From the NCBI GenBank assembly GCA_000383715.1, contig KB911839.1, forward strand, positions 62,001 to 126,000: 64,000 bases of DNA, read 5' to 3'. A model generated the notes under the pieces. That model made no database searches and had not been told where the DNA came from. It saw only the letters and a program-made list of their open reading frames with translations. Made by a program: the position numbers and the translations under genes. The DNA is from Verrucomicrobia bacterium SCGC AAA164-E04 (lineage in GTDB: Bacteria > Verrucomicrobiota > Verrucomicrobiia > Limisphaerales > AAA164-E04). This document shows positions 36,547 to 46,672 of the stretch, piece after piece (within the stretch, counting starts at the first letter, position 1; each line of letters opens with the position of its first letter).

Positions 36547-38895
36547 ATGCATCTTAACATTAAAAGCGTTCATTGGCTCATGAATATCGTAGGCACCACA
36601 TTATGTTGGATTGCTACTTATTCAGGCAAAGCAAACGGTTTTTCCGAGGGGCAAGTTCGGTATTTCGAATCCAAGATACGCCCCTTGCTGATTGATCGCT
36701 GCTACGATTGTCATAGTGCGGCATCGCAACGCCAGGAGGCTGGCCTTCGCTTGGATTCAAGGGATCATCTTATCGAGGGAGGTAAATCCGGGGCAGCTCT
36801 TGTCCCTGGAGCGCCCGAAGAAAGTCTCTTGCTGCAGATCTTTTCAGCCAGTTCTGAAGGGGAAGTGCATCCTGCAATTTCCCCAGCCTTAACTACTCAG
36901 GAGTTGGCTTTGTTGCGTCGCTGGATCGAATACGGGGCTCCATGGCCAGCGACCAAAAAGCGTGCGCGTGCATCGGGCTCTTATGACTGGGAACAGGAAA
37001 AACGCCATTGGGCTTATCGCCCCATCAAAAAGCCTGAGTCGCCCTTACCTCCCAATTCTTCGTTTCGTATCAAGAACCCGATTGATTTGTTTGTGGCCGC
37101 GCGTCTGGATCAGGCGGGTTTACCTCAGGCTGAGCCTGCGAGGGCAGAGATATTTGTCCGACGAGCCTTCCTTGATTTGATTGGATTGCCGCCATCTGCT
37201 TCCGAATTAGCTCAATGGAGTGAACAGCTGGAGAACGGGCCAAAAGCATCTCTGGACGACGGCGCGGTGGCAAGAATGATTGACGCGTTATTAGCCCGTC
37301 CGCAATACGGTGAACGTTGGGCGCGCCACTGGCTTGACGTGGCCAGATATAGCGAAATTGGAGGTTGGACACAGGACGGAAGATCGAATCCCATGGGGTT
37401 CCATTATCGAGATTGGGTGATCAGAGCCTTCAATGAAGACATGCCCTTTTCAGCATTTATTCGTCATCAAATCGCAGGTGATCATCTGGACTCCGAGGCT
37501 GCCGTTGGCACTGGCTTTCTCGCCTTGGGTCCCAATTATACGTCGGATGGAGGCGATCCGGAAAGCATTGCGCAAGCCAAAGGCGAAACCCTTGATGATC
37601 GAGTGGATACATTCTCAAGGGGCTTGCTTGGATTGACCGTGTCTTGTTCGCGTTGTCATGATCACAAATTCGATGCCATTCCCATTGAGGATTATTACTC
37701 CATAGCGGGGGTATTCAACAACACGAGGGAAGGGGAGACTCCACTGGTGGATGCATCCACAGTGCGCGCCTTCGAAGAGGGGCAGAAGCGCATCCGCGCA
37801 TTTGACGCCCGGCTCAAGGAACGGCGCAAGGCTGCAAAAGCCCTTGAGGGCGCAGCAGGCGAGAAAGCAAAAAATGAAATCATGGAGATGGAAGAGGCGT
37901 TCAAACGTGTGAAGGCAGAGGCTCCAGCCAAATACGCATACGCCCATACCTTGCACGACACGGACGACAAGGACATGCATGTGGCCTTGCGGGGAAACCT
38001 ACTCAAGAAAGGAGATCTGGCGCCAAGGCGCTTCCTTCGCATTCTTGCCGGTGAAGATCGTCAGCATTTCGACCGAGGAAGCGGTCGCGCTCAACTGGCT
38101 GAAGCGGTTGCTGATCTTTCGAATCCACTTTCGAATCGTGTCTTTGTGAACCGTGTGTGGATGCATCATTTTGGACGTGCTCTCGTAAGAACACCTGACA
38201 ACTTTGGGAAACTGGGACAAAAACCTACGCATCCCATGCTTCTGGACTGGGTAGCGGCGAATTTTGTTGAGTCCGGCGGTTCGCTCAAACAATTGCACCG
38301 TCTGATCATGACTTCAGCCACTTATCGATCCAGCAGTCGATTCGTCGAACCTTGTTTCAGCGTGGATGCGGATAACCGTCTTTTATGGCGCATGGATCCC
38401 CGGCGAATGGACGTGGAAACCTGGAGGGATTCTCTACTCACGGTGACGGGAGAACTGGATCTCATTCAAGGGGGGGCATCGGTGAACAACATTGCTTCGA
38501 GCCATCGACGCACACTTTACGCCAGGATCAGTCGTAACGATCCCACTGAATCTGATAAATTCCTCAGATTATTCGATTTCCCAATTCCTCGAGGTACGGC
38601 CGCCAAACGCACGCGCAATGTGATTCCTCAGCAATACTTGTTCATGCTCAACAGTCCATTCATGGTGGATCGAGCCAAGGCCCTGACCAAGCGTGTGAAA
38701 GCGGATTTCGAAAAAAACACAGGCAGTATTGATGCCGTTTACAGGCTTATCCACGGCAGGTCTCCGAGTGAAGAGGAAACCAGGGCTGCCGAGACTTTTT
38801 TGGATCAGTCCGATGGCAATCAGTCTGCTCTGTCTCCCTGGGAGTTGTATTGTCAGGCGTTGCTTGCATCCAATGAATTCATGTATATCCGATGA
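36547..38895 (+). CDS. PSD1/DUF1549-DUF1553 planctomycete-type cytochrome protein
   Basis: The 782-residue protein has a signal segment, heme site CYDCH at 52-56 in a PSCyt1 domain (QRQEAGLRLDSRDHLIEGG), DUF1549 (FLDLIGLPPSASEL...ARHWLDVARYSE) with CSRCHDHKFDAI, and DUF1553 at the end (LSNRVFVNRVWMHHFG). It lacks the galactose-binding-like insert of the cytochrome at 15977. It is the more canonical example in this window. It should be exported and carry heme, and the DUF1501 gene follows after 21 bases. A GTG at 36532 is a possible earlier start, with AAGGA 15 bases before it; I keep ATG 36547 with moderate confidence. Confidence 0.92.
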   Translation: MHLNIKSVHWLMNIVGTTLCWIATYSGKANGFSEGQVRYFESKIRPLLIDRCYDCHSAASQRQEAGLRLDSRDHLIEGGKSGAALVPGAPEESLLLQIFSASSEGEVHPAISPALTTQELALLRRWIEYGAPWPATKKRARASGSYDWEQEKRHWAYRPIKKPESPLPPNSSFRIKNPIDLFVAARLDQAGLPQAEPARAEIFVRRAFLDLIGLPPSASELAQWSEQLENGPKASLDDGAVARMIDALLARPQYGERWARHWLDVARYSEIGGWTQDGRSNPMGFHYRDWVIRAFNEDMPFSAFIRHQIAGDHLDSEAAVGTGFLALGPNYTSDGGDPESIAQAKGETLDDRVDTFSRGLLGLTVSCSRCHDHKFDAIPIEDYYSIAGVFNNTREGETPLVDASTVRAFEEGQKRIRAFDARLKERRKAAKALEGAAGEKAKNEIMEMEEAFKRVKAEAPAKYAYAHTLHDTDDKDMHVALRGNLLKKGDLAPRRFLRILAGEDRQHFDRGSGRAQLAEAVADLSNPLSNRVFVNRVWMHHFGRALVRTPDNFGKLGQKPTHPMLLDWVAANFVESGGSLKQLHRLIMTSATYRSSSRFVEPCFSVDADNRLLWRMDPRRMDVETWRDSLLTVTGELDLIQGGASVNNIASSHRRTLYARISRNDPTESDKFLRLFDFPIPRGTAAKRTRNVIPQQYLFMLNSPFMVDRAKALTKRVKADFEKNTGSIDAVYRLIHGRSPSEEETRAAETFLDQSDGNQSALSPWELYCQALLASNEFMYIR

Positions 38896-38916
38896 TCTTT
38901 TGAAAAGAACTGTCCT

Positions 38917-40335
38917 ATGAACTTACATCATGATCTTTACAACGGTCTCACGCGACGAGAAGCACTGCATCGCCTGGGAGCTGGTTTTGGGGGGCTGGGG
39001 CTGGCGCAAATGCTTGGGGCTGCCAATGGCAAAACCGAAGTGGCGCGATCTCCATTGGAACCCAAAGCGCCTCATTTCGCTCCCAAGGCCAAACATGTGA
39101 TCCAACTGTTCATGCCCGGGGGGCCTTCTCAGGTGGATACTTTTGATTACAAGCCCTTGATTGCAAAGCATGCCGGAGAACGCCCCGACATTGTCAATCG
39201 AAAGACACTTCGCAATACCAAGAATGGACTGCTGCCTTCGCCGTTCGCGTTCAATCAACATGGCCGCTGCGGAAAATGGGTCAGCGAGATCTTTCCTCGC
39301 ACCGCCGAGTGTGTGGATGACTTATGTTTTATTCATTCCATGCATACGGATATTCCCGAGCATGCGGGTGCGATGATGATGTTTAATCTGGGACACCTTC
39401 AACCGAGTCGGCCCAGTCTTGGTTCCTGGCTCTGCTACGGGCTGGGAAGCGAAAATCAGGAATTACCGGGCCTGGTAGCCATGAGTCCTCGCGCCAAACC
39501 CCGTGGTAAAGCCGCACACTGGGGGAATTCTTTTTTACCGGGGGCCTACTCGGGGGTTTACGCCAACATCGCGGAAATGACGCCTGACCGCATCCTCAAC
39601 CACTTGAAAAATCCGCATCTTTCAAGGAGTGAACAGAGGCGTCAGGCAGATTTATTAAGCCAGTTGAACCACCTGGACCTCCGGAGGCAGGTGCAGGATC
39701 AGCAACTGGATTCCAGCATTCAGGCCATGGAGATGGCGTTTCAGATGCAGTTTGCGGTTCCCGACGTATTCGATACCACCAGAGAAACCTCCGCAACCAA
39801 GGATCTCTATGGGGAATCCGAGTTTGCAAAAGGATGTCTGATCGCCAGACGTTTAGTGGAAAGGGGGGTAAGAATGGTGCAGATTTCGCATTCGATTGAT
39901 GGCTATGACATTGCCTGGGATACCGGACATGGAAATATCCATCACCACCGTGACTTGGCGAATCAATGTGATCAAGGGATCGCTGCTTTGATCCGCGATC
40001 TCAAGCATCGAGGTTTGCTTGATGAAACTCTGGTGATCTGGGGAGGTGAATTTGGGCGAGCGCCAACCTCCGAAGGAACCAAGGGCCGCGACCATGACCA
40101 TTATGGATTTACCGTCTGGATGGCTGGAGGCGGCGTTAAACCAGGATTTACATATGGTGCGACGGATGAATTTGGCTGTTCCGCAGCAGATAATCCAGTG
40201 CATGTGCATGACCTGCACGCCACCATTCTGCATCTCATGGGCTTGGATCACGAAAAACTGACTTACCGCTATTCTGGACGTGACTATCGTCTAACGGATG
40301 TGCATGGCCATGTCCTGCACGACATCATTGCCTAG
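38917..40335 (+). CDS. Tat-exported DUF1501 protein
   Basis: The 472-residue protein starts with a Tat signal (GLTRREALHRLGAGFGGLGLAQ) and keeps the canonical MPGGPSQVDTFDYKP motif, HTDIPEHAGAMMMF, and the second GRDHDHYGFTVWMAGGGV segment. Together with the upstream DUF1549/DUF1553 protein it forms the standard two-gene unit of this lineage. The fold is alkaline-phosphatase-like, and members are annotated as sulfatase-like without a proven reaction. Compared with the DUF1501 at 18381 its motif is intact. Confidence 0.92.
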   Translation: MNLHHDLYNGLTRREALHRLGAGFGGLGLAQMLGAANGKTEVARSPLEPKAPHFAPKAKHVIQLFMPGGPSQVDTFDYKPLIAKHAGERPDIVNRKTLRNTKNGLLPSPFAFNQHGRCGKWVSEIFPRTAECVDDLCFIHSMHTDIPEHAGAMMMFNLGHLQPSRPSLGSWLCYGLGSENQELPGLVAMSPRAKPRGKAAHWGNSFLPGAYSGVYANIAEMTPDRILNHLKNPHLSRSEQRRQADLLSQLNHLDLRRQVQDQQLDSSIQAMEMAFQMQFAVPDVFDTTRETSATKDLYGESEFAKGCLIARRLVERGVRMVQISHSIDGYDIAWDTGHGNIHHHRDLANQCDQGIAALIRDLKHRGLLDETLVIWGGEFGRAPTSEGTKGRDHDHYGFTVWMAGGGVKPGFTYGATDEFGCSAADNPVHVHDLHATILHLMGLDHEKLTYRYSGRDYRLTDVHGHVLHDIIA

Positions 40336-40523
40336 AACCTTTTGTCGGTCTTTGCCGTAAGTTTGGGGGCAGTCTTGTGCCAGATAAAGGGCTTGCATGT
40401 GCCGGTCGATCGCTCCGCTTTGAACTGTGCGGGGATTTTCGGTATTCAATGAGCTACTTTGGCTCTCACGCCGTTGCCAGCCCTTGAGGATTTGAGGGAA
40501 GCAAGTGGGCAGCGCACAGCGCC

Positions 40524-41252
40524 TCATTCTGTTTTAACACGATCCAATATTTTGAGTTCAATGTCCTTGAAGTGTACGATCATATCAGGGTCATGCAGTT
40601 GAAACTGAATCATGCCTGACTTGAGTCTGCGGTTTTTCGGAAGGTGCTCCTCAAATTGTGCAGCAGGTTTCCCATTGATGGAGAATTGAAATTGGTTTCC
40701 GCGAACGATCACATGAACACTATTCCAATCGTGTTTCTTGATGTCCTCCACCTGAACGGCATCTTTGAGAGGTGAAATAACAGGGGAATCATCTTCCCTG
40801 ATGATCAGCTTATCACCTCGAAAGCACCGGTGCTCGATGCGTCCAGGTGTATGGAAATCCCAAGCTCCAAGCACCTTGCCACCGATTCCTGCATGGCCAA
40901 GGTCCACATGATATGCTTGATAATCGCGTTTGCCAGTGGGGTCTTTTACTGCTCGGATGTTGACCCCACTGTTTCCCTCACCCGGAAACCGATACGAAAA
41001 CTTCAGTTCGAAATCGGCAATGTCACGGTTGCCGTCATAGATGAGATAACAGCGCCCCTTTTTACCTTCACCAACGAGATACTCATCACGAACATACCAT
41101 GCCTCCGAAGCCTGTGGGAAACTTGGAGACCAACCCTCCAGTGTTTTGCCGTTGAAGATTCGGAAAAACTCGCCTTCTGAAGCGTTCGCGTTTGTTTGAT
41201 CAACGTTGAAGTAGAATAACGTCCATACGAGGATCATCCAGCGGAGTTTCAT
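40524..41252 (-). CDS. Secreted DUF1080 protein
   Basis: From the Met at 41252 the 242-residue product has a signal peptide and the DUF1080 (3-keto-disaccharide hydrolase type, LamG-like) core: FRIFNGKTLEGWSP, DFELKFSYRFPGEGNSGVNIR and KSGMIQFQLHDPDMIVHFKDIELKIL. Family members act on or bind oxidised disaccharides in the periplasm, so a role in sugar oxidation with the neighbouring cytochrome and PQQ genes is a reasonable inference. The frame is open to 41315, overlapping the previous gene's stop by four bases, so an upstream start is possible. Confidence 0.9.
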   Translation of the reverse strand: MKLRWMILVWTLFYFNVDQTNANASEGEFFRIFNGKTLEGWSPSFPQASEAWYVRDEYLVGEGKKGRCYLIYDGNRDIADFELKFSYRFPGEGNSGVNIRAVKDPTGKRDYQAYHVDLGHAGIGGKVLGAWDFHTPGRIEHRCFRGDKLIIREDDSPVISPLKDAVQVEDIKKHDWNSVHVIVRGNQFQFSINGKPAAQFEEHLPKNRRLKSGMIQFQLHDPDMIVHFKDIELKILDRVKTE

Positions 41253-41311
41253 CGTCAATCCTGTGGATTGCCGGGCATGCTTTGCTTGGGAGTGGTCTGA
41301 ATTGAGATGCA

Positions 41312-44300
41312 TCATTGGGTTCCTAGTTGAGTCAGGTAATGTACGAGATGGGCAAGTTCCTTTTCGCTGAGATCATCGGTGAGACCTTGCGGCATCAAAC
41401 TCCTGAGTTTTTTTGATGTACGGATTTCTTCTTGATTGATTTGGATGAGTTTGGGGGAAACAGTGTCCTGCAAAACGAGTATCCCCTGTTCTGGACGTTG
41501 AAGCGCGGTTCGATCATATCCAATGAAGATGCGATCGTCCTTGGTGTTTACTTCAACCGGTGTGTAACCTTCCTTGATCTGGCGATCAGGCCAGAGAAGT
41601 TCTTCGATGATTCTTTCTGGAGAGAGGGTGGAGCCAATGGTTGTAAGCTCGGGGCCAATCAAGCCTCCTACACCACTGACCTGATGGCATGCGTTGCAAG
41701 CTAACTGTGAAAATAGTCTTTGGCCTATTTGAGTATTGCCTTCCCGGCGGGCTTTGCCAGCCAGGTTCTGAATAAAAGACGCATCGTAAGCTCTCTCTTT
41801 ATCCGATTCTATCGACGCTTGATTCAATGCTGCCAGAAGCTCTGGATCAGGGTTTCCTGAGGCGTAGAGAATCCGTTGCAGATGCTTTGCGACGGCAGCA
41901 CTTATTGGGTTTTTCTGAAGGGCTTCTGCAAGCGCATGGGATCCTCCCCCTTTATGAGTCAACGAGGCCAGGACGTTTGAGGCGTATGATTCTGAGATTG
42001 TTTCTTTTACCAGATAGTCCACTGCAGCTTCTGCAGCGGAGGGTAAATCGAATTGCGCAAGGGACATGATGGCCTGCGAGCGAAGCATGGGCTTTGCATC
42101 TTTTCTTGCAAAATCGATGAGTTTATTGCGGTTCCCAGCTGTATCAAGGTCTCCCATTGCTCTCAAAGCCGCCACCCGAAGCTCGGGGTCGTAGTCTTCT
42201 CTGGTGGCGATCTCGACGACGATCCCGGATGCATCCTTGAATCCTGCGAGGCCGATCAGTTTCAATGCGGGTATTCCAATCCTTTTATCCGTGTGGAGCG
42301 CCAGGTCCTTCAGTAATTGCAGGTTTTTTTCCGGTAACGCTGCTGGATTGGTTTCAAGAATTTGAGCCAGTGCCTCCAAAATAACAGCATGAGACACGCT
42401 ATCGTATTTTTTGTTTCGCATGTGCCGATCTGGATGGATTCCATATTGATAAAAATCCTCCGGATCTCCATTGGCTAGAATTGAAATAATCGCATTACGG
42501 TTTGCTGCTTTATTCAATGCGCCTGCATCAACCATGCTCCTCAGACTGTTGACAGCATCCCTGTCCTTGATTTCATTCAGGATAAAAGCCAGATGAGCAG
42601 GTTTTGTGAATTGGGATTCACCTTGTTTAAAAACGGGTAACCAAATGGGCAGCAGTCGATGAATGGTTTGTTTCAATGCATAATCGATCCATTGATCCAC
42701 AGGGTGATCGGTCGCTTCCACCGCGACCTGCATGGAGCGCGGTGATAAGATAGCAGAGCATGCCACGATGGCTTCCAATCTGACACGGCCCTCAATGTCA
42801 TGGATAGATTCGGAAAGAAGTTCCAGCGGCGCATCTATTCGATCATGCCAACGCCCGATCAATTTTGTTGCAGCAGCGCGGATTCGCATATCCGATGACC
42901 TCAACAGCTGGCGGAGCAGGTTGGGACGCACCGTTTCAATGGAGGCAAAGGACATCAGCGCTTCGTAGAGCAGGGAGGCATGATCCGGGTTTTTGTGATC
43001 CAGAGTGCGAACCCATGCATCAAGTGCTGATGCGACTTCTGAAACCGGGTGACCGGTGAGCGCGCGTTTCGCCTGATAACGTGTCCATGAATCTGGAGCT
43101 TTTAACCCTTGAATGGTTTCACTGATCGGCGCTTTCAGGAGGTCTACTGGCCTTCCTGACTTTTTTTGTTTCCTGTGATCTGCGATGGAGATGCGCCAGA
43201 TTCGTCCGTGTGCCTTGTCTCGAGTTGGATCTCGAAAAGCATCATCCTGATGACAGGTGATCGGGTTATACCAATCAACCACGTAGACAGCGCCATCAGG
43301 CCCCTCCTTGACATCAACCGGTCTGAAATTACGGTGACTTGAGCTGAGCAGCGGTTCCTCCCAGGTAAGAGCAAAGCCAGAACCATGATCGGATATGGAA
43401 AAGCGGCTTACCCGATTCGCCTTGTAATCTCCAATCGCAAAAGTTCCACGCATGTGGGCAGGTAAACTCTCGCTGCCAAGGTAACCAATCCCGCAATAGC
43501 CTCCGGGATTGCCGATTCTCGGGAACTTGCGTCGATGAGTTGTTGGCACTTGAGCAGGAGCCAGCCAGCTTACTCCTCCAGCGCCGTCTACTCCGAAGCT
43601 CTGACCCCAAGGATCGAAGTCGATTCCCCAGGGATTGCCAGGTCCCATATGAGCTTCAAGGAACGGCACAAGCTGAAGTCTAAGCGGGCGCAGTTTAAAG
43701 TATCCTGCATTGAACAAAGCGCTGGTGCCCCAAGGCGTTTCCACTCGTGACTCACACCCGTCTCCATGGCCAAAATACAGTTGGCCATCCGGACTCCATA
43801 TGAAGGAGTTTATCGTCTGATGTGAATCCCCGTCACCAAAACCACTCAGGAGAACCCTCCGCTGGTCGGCCTGACCGTCACCGTCGGTATCTTTGAGGAA
43901 AAGTATCTCCGTGTTTTGGCCGACATAAATGCCTCCATGCCCCCATTCGATACCAGTTGGAATATTCAAGCCATCCGCAAACACGGTCGAGCTGTCTGCG
44001 ACCCCGTTGCGATCCTTGTCCTCCAGAACAATGATTTTATCGTTGGGAAGATCGCCGGGGAAAACGTGAGGGTAGGTGGTGGTGGTGGTGACATACATGC
44101 GCCCCGATGGATCCCAGCGCACATTCAGAGGGGATGTGAGTCCTTGGTGCTCGGAAGCGAAAAGATTAACGCTGAAGCCTTCCGGTAGCGTAAACGCTGC
44201 CAGCTCCTTTTCGATATTCGCTTGAGGATCCCCATGCAAGATTTCCTTTGGAGGACGATTTGGCCCCGGATCGGTGCCATGTATTGCGATGCGCTGGATA

Positions 44301-45202
44301 CGCTCTTCAGCTTCTGCGATCATCCGTGGCAAGGTCAGCCATTCTTCACGCAGTGAAATAGGACCTTTAGTAAACTGTCGCCTGGCGTCATCACCAAACA
44401 ATAATTTCCAGTTGGTAGGGCGCCAGTAGTTGAGCCAAAGCCGATGCTTTTCAATGACCGCTCTTCTCAGGGGATGGAGCGCATCATGTGAATGGGAGTC
44501 GATGCCAAGCTGATTGGCGATCTGCGTTGCAATGATAGGGTGCGCTTCAGGGCTGATGTGTCGTCCATTGGATGTTGCATTGCTGGTTGCCTGATGAAAA
44601 AGGTCCACAAGGAACACACGATGTTTTTTGGCCAGCTGACGGATGACATTTACATACTGACTCAAGATTTCGTTTTGCTGCGCAAGGTTTGGCAGGTGAG
44701 GGTTGTCAGAGTTCTCGAATGGGGTGGGAGTCAGCAGGACAACCCTGCGGCCATCCTTCAACCACGATTCAATGAGTCTTGAGTAAGCTTCTGAAAATGC
44801 GGCCAGTGGTTCAAGACCCTCTAATGATTCCGATTGGCCAAATTGGGAAATAATCATGCTGGCCCCAATCCGCTTCAACTGATTGTTCAAATCCCCCAAT
44901 CCTCCGTCCTGATCGAAATGCGCTCGTTTGCGCCATCGTTCGATCACCGTTCCCTGTCGGAATACCGTATCCGCTTCCCATGCCAGATCCCGGAACTGGG
45001 GGGATGATTGCACAAAATGTCCGCTCAGGATGGATTCCAGATAACCTGCCTTCTGTAGATAAACCATATTGGCACCACCTAGAAAGGCGACCACTTCATT
45101 TCGCTCCAATCGAAAGGGTGTTTGGGCATGAACCTGAGCGCGGCCGAACAATAAGCAGGTCAGCCAGACGAGACAGATAGACTTGAAAGTTGTTTTGTTC
45201 AT
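41312..45202 (-). CDS. SGNH - PVC dehydrogenase propeller - HEAT - cytochrome c fusion
   Basis: From the Met at 45202 the 1296-residue exported protein has an N-terminal SGNH/GDSL-like domain (FLGGANMVYLQ in place of the usual GDS block; HISPEAHP at the end), a PVC-type membrane-bound-dehydrogenase beta-propeller with two EF-hand-like loops (DKDRNGVAD, DTDGDGQAD) and GPDGAVYVVDWYNP, a long HEAT-repeat region, and a C-terminal heme-binding domain (CNACHQVSGVGGLIGPEL). Relatives are thought to be secreted heme/PQQ-type oxidoreductases of unknown substrate. It lies between the PQQ and DUF1080 genes on the same strand, probably one operon. Confidence 0.92.
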   Translation of the reverse strand: MNKTTFKSICLVWLTCLLFGRAQVHAQTPFRLERNEVVAFLGGANMVYLQKAGYLESILSGHFVQSSPQFRDLAWEADTVFRQGTVIERWRKRAHFDQDGGLGDLNNQLKRIGASMIISQFGQSESLEGLEPLAAFSEAYSRLIESWLKDGRRVVLLTPTPFENSDNPHLPNLAQQNEILSQYVNVIRQLAKKHRVFLVDLFHQATSNATSNGRHISPEAHPIIATQIANQLGIDSHSHDALHPLRRAVIEKHRLWLNYWRPTNWKLLFGDDARRQFTKGPISLREEWLTLPRMIAEAEERIQRIAIHGTDPGPNRPPKEILHGDPQANIEKELAAFTLPEGFSVNLFASEHQGLTSPLNVRWDPSGRMYVTTTTTYPHVFPGDLPNDKIIVLEDKDRNGVADSSTVFADGLNIPTGIEWGHGGIYVGQNTEILFLKDTDGDGQADQRRVLLSGFGDGDSHQTINSFIWSPDGQLYFGHGDGCESRVETPWGTSALFNAGYFKLRPLRLQLVPFLEAHMGPGNPWGIDFDPWGQSFGVDGAGGVSWLAPAQVPTTHRRKFPRIGNPGGYCGIGYLGSESLPAHMRGTFAIGDYKANRVSRFSISDHGSGFALTWEEPLLSSSHRNFRPVDVKEGPDGAVYVVDWYNPITCHQDDAFRDPTRDKAHGRIWRISIADHRKQKKSGRPVDLLKAPISETIQGLKAPDSWTRYQAKRALTGHPVSEVASALDAWVRTLDHKNPDHASLLYEALMSFASIETVRPNLLRQLLRSSDMRIRAAATKLIGRWHDRIDAPLELLSESIHDIEGRVRLEAIVACSAILSPRSMQVAVEATDHPVDQWIDYALKQTIHRLLPIWLPVFKQGESQFTKPAHLAFILNEIKDRDAVNSLRSMVDAGALNKAANRNAIISILANGDPEDFYQYGIHPDRHMRNKKYDSVSHAVILEALAQILETNPAALPEKNLQLLKDLALHTDKRIGIPALKLIGLAGFKDASGIVVEIATREDYDPELRVAALRAMGDLDTAGNRNKLIDFARKDAKPMLRSQAIMSLAQFDLPSAAEAAVDYLVKETISESYASNVLASLTHKGGGSHALAEALQKNPISAAVAKHLQRILYASGNPDPELLAALNQASIESDKERAYDASFIQNLAGKARREGNTQIGQRLFSQLACNACHQVSGVGGLIGPELTTIGSTLSPERIIEELLWPDRQIKEGYTPVEVNTKDDRIFIGYDRTALQRPEQGILVLQDTVSPKLIQINQEEIRTSKKLRSLMPQGLTDDLSEKELAHLVHYLTQLGTQ

Positions 45203-45249
45203 CGGGCTGCCATTGATGCCAGTTGCATCACTCATCGATTCAGAAGGAC

Positions 45250-46584
45250 TTATTTATTCGTGATACAGTAAACGGAGGAGGCGGTTCGAATAAAGAGTTT
45301 ACCTTGTGCGATGGAGGGAGTGGCAATGCACAACTCATCCAGGTCGTTTGTTTCAATTATTTCAAATTCGGGGCCAGCTTTTAGAACGAATGTTTTTCCA
45401 CTTTCAGCAAGGCCAAATAGTTTACCATTATAGGCCCAGGGAGATGCCGTAAAACTTGTGTAAAGCGGGAATCGTGTGCGGTCGTAAATTTCTTCCCCGG
45501 TAAGCGCGTGGTGGCAGGTCATCATGCCCTGATCAAGGAGCGTATAGTAGTACTCTCCATAAACGATTGGGGTTGTGTTGTAGGGGCCCAGTTTTGGGTG
45601 GTGCCACTCTACAAAAGCACCTTTCCTTTGGTTTTCATCAATACTGATGTCGCCACTTGCCCCGCTTTGGATGACCCAGACCGGTCGCCGTCGATCCTGA
45701 AAATATCCGGATGTCACATAAAGTAATCCATTCGCTGCAAAGGGTGAAGGGATGGTCAGAACAGACATCCGGCCGTCCATCGACCAGAGGACGTTTCCAT
45801 TCAGATCATAGGAGCGAATACGCTTTCTGCCTGCAGTGACTACCTCAGTGCGTAACTCATTTTTCCAGATAAAAGGAGTAGCCCAGGTGGTCTTTTCCTC
45901 TCGGGGTGTGCGCCAGCGCTGCTTGCCGGTTTTGCTGTCCAAGGCGGTGATGAAAGAGGATTTGGCATTGTCATATTGAATGATTACCTGATTTTCATGC
46001 ACCACAGGCGACGCAGCCGCCCCATAGTCTCGCATGGTTTCTTCCGGATGAATCAGAGATTCCCAGAGTGGTGTTCCGTTGTGATCGAAACAGTACAGTC
46101 CAAGATCTCCAAACAGTGCATAAAGACGTTCGCCATCAACACAGGGGGTTTCCGAGGCATAGGTGTTTTTCGGGTGACGTCCTACAGGTGGAGTGCCCTT
46201 GTGCACCTCACGCTTCCAAAGTGTGTGACCTGTGTTGATATCCAGGCAGTAAACCAGCCAGCGATGCATGCCGCCTGGTATTTCCTTTCGACCTTCGCCG
46301 TTATAAAGACCGGGCTTGGGTTTTTCAAACTGCCCATCACTGGCGACGGTTGTCAGGAATACTTTGTCACCCCAAATGACCGGACTGGACCAGCCCAGGC
46401 CGGGAATGTCCGATTTCCAGAGAATGTTTTCCGTCTTACTCCACTTCGTGGGCAGTCGGGGATCGTTATCAACAACTCCGTCTGCATTGGGTCCGCGAAA
46501 TCTTGACCAGTTTTCTTGAGCATATAAATCTGAGCATAATACTAAGATGAATATCAGGGAAAGATGGGTGCCTCTTGCTTTCAT
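45250..46584 (-). CDS. Exported PQQ-like beta-propeller protein
   Basis: The 444-residue protein has a signal peptide (LIFILVLCSDLYAQ) and repeated PQQ-type blades: WSRFRGPNADGV, WGDKVFLTT, GERLYALFGDLGLYCFDHNG, ALDSKTGKQRW and a C-terminal KLFIRTASSVYCITNK. Similar proteins bind PQQ or serve as beta-propeller scaffolds (BamB-like). A quinoprotein role beside the cytochrome fusion is an inference. It starts the minus-strand group and precedes the SGNH-cytochrome fusion by 47 bases. No residue-level PQQ site was verified. Confidence 0.9.
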   Translation of the reverse strand: MKARGTHLSLIFILVLCSDLYAQENWSRFRGPNADGVVDNDPRLPTKWSKTENILWKSDIPGLGWSSPVIWGDKVFLTTVASDGQFEKPKPGLYNGEGRKEIPGGMHRWLVYCLDINTGHTLWKREVHKGTPPVGRHPKNTYASETPCVDGERLYALFGDLGLYCFDHNGTPLWESLIHPEETMRDYGAAASPVVHENQVIIQYDNAKSSFITALDSKTGKQRWRTPREEKTTWATPFIWKNELRTEVVTAGRKRIRSYDLNGNVLWSMDGRMSVLTIPSPFAANGLLYVTSGYFQDRRRPVWVIQSGASGDISIDENQRKGAFVEWHHPKLGPYNTTPIVYGEYYYTLLDQGMMTCHHALTGEEIYDRTRFPLYTSFTASPWAYNGKLFGLAESGKTFVLKAGPEFEIIETNDLDELCIATPSIAQGKLFIRTASSVYCITNK

Positions 46585-46672
46585 AATGGGATCAGATCGT
46601 TTTTATTCAAACATGAAAATCACTTGATTGACAATCAAAGACTTGCGGGATGAACCAGATTTAAGTTTTTGC

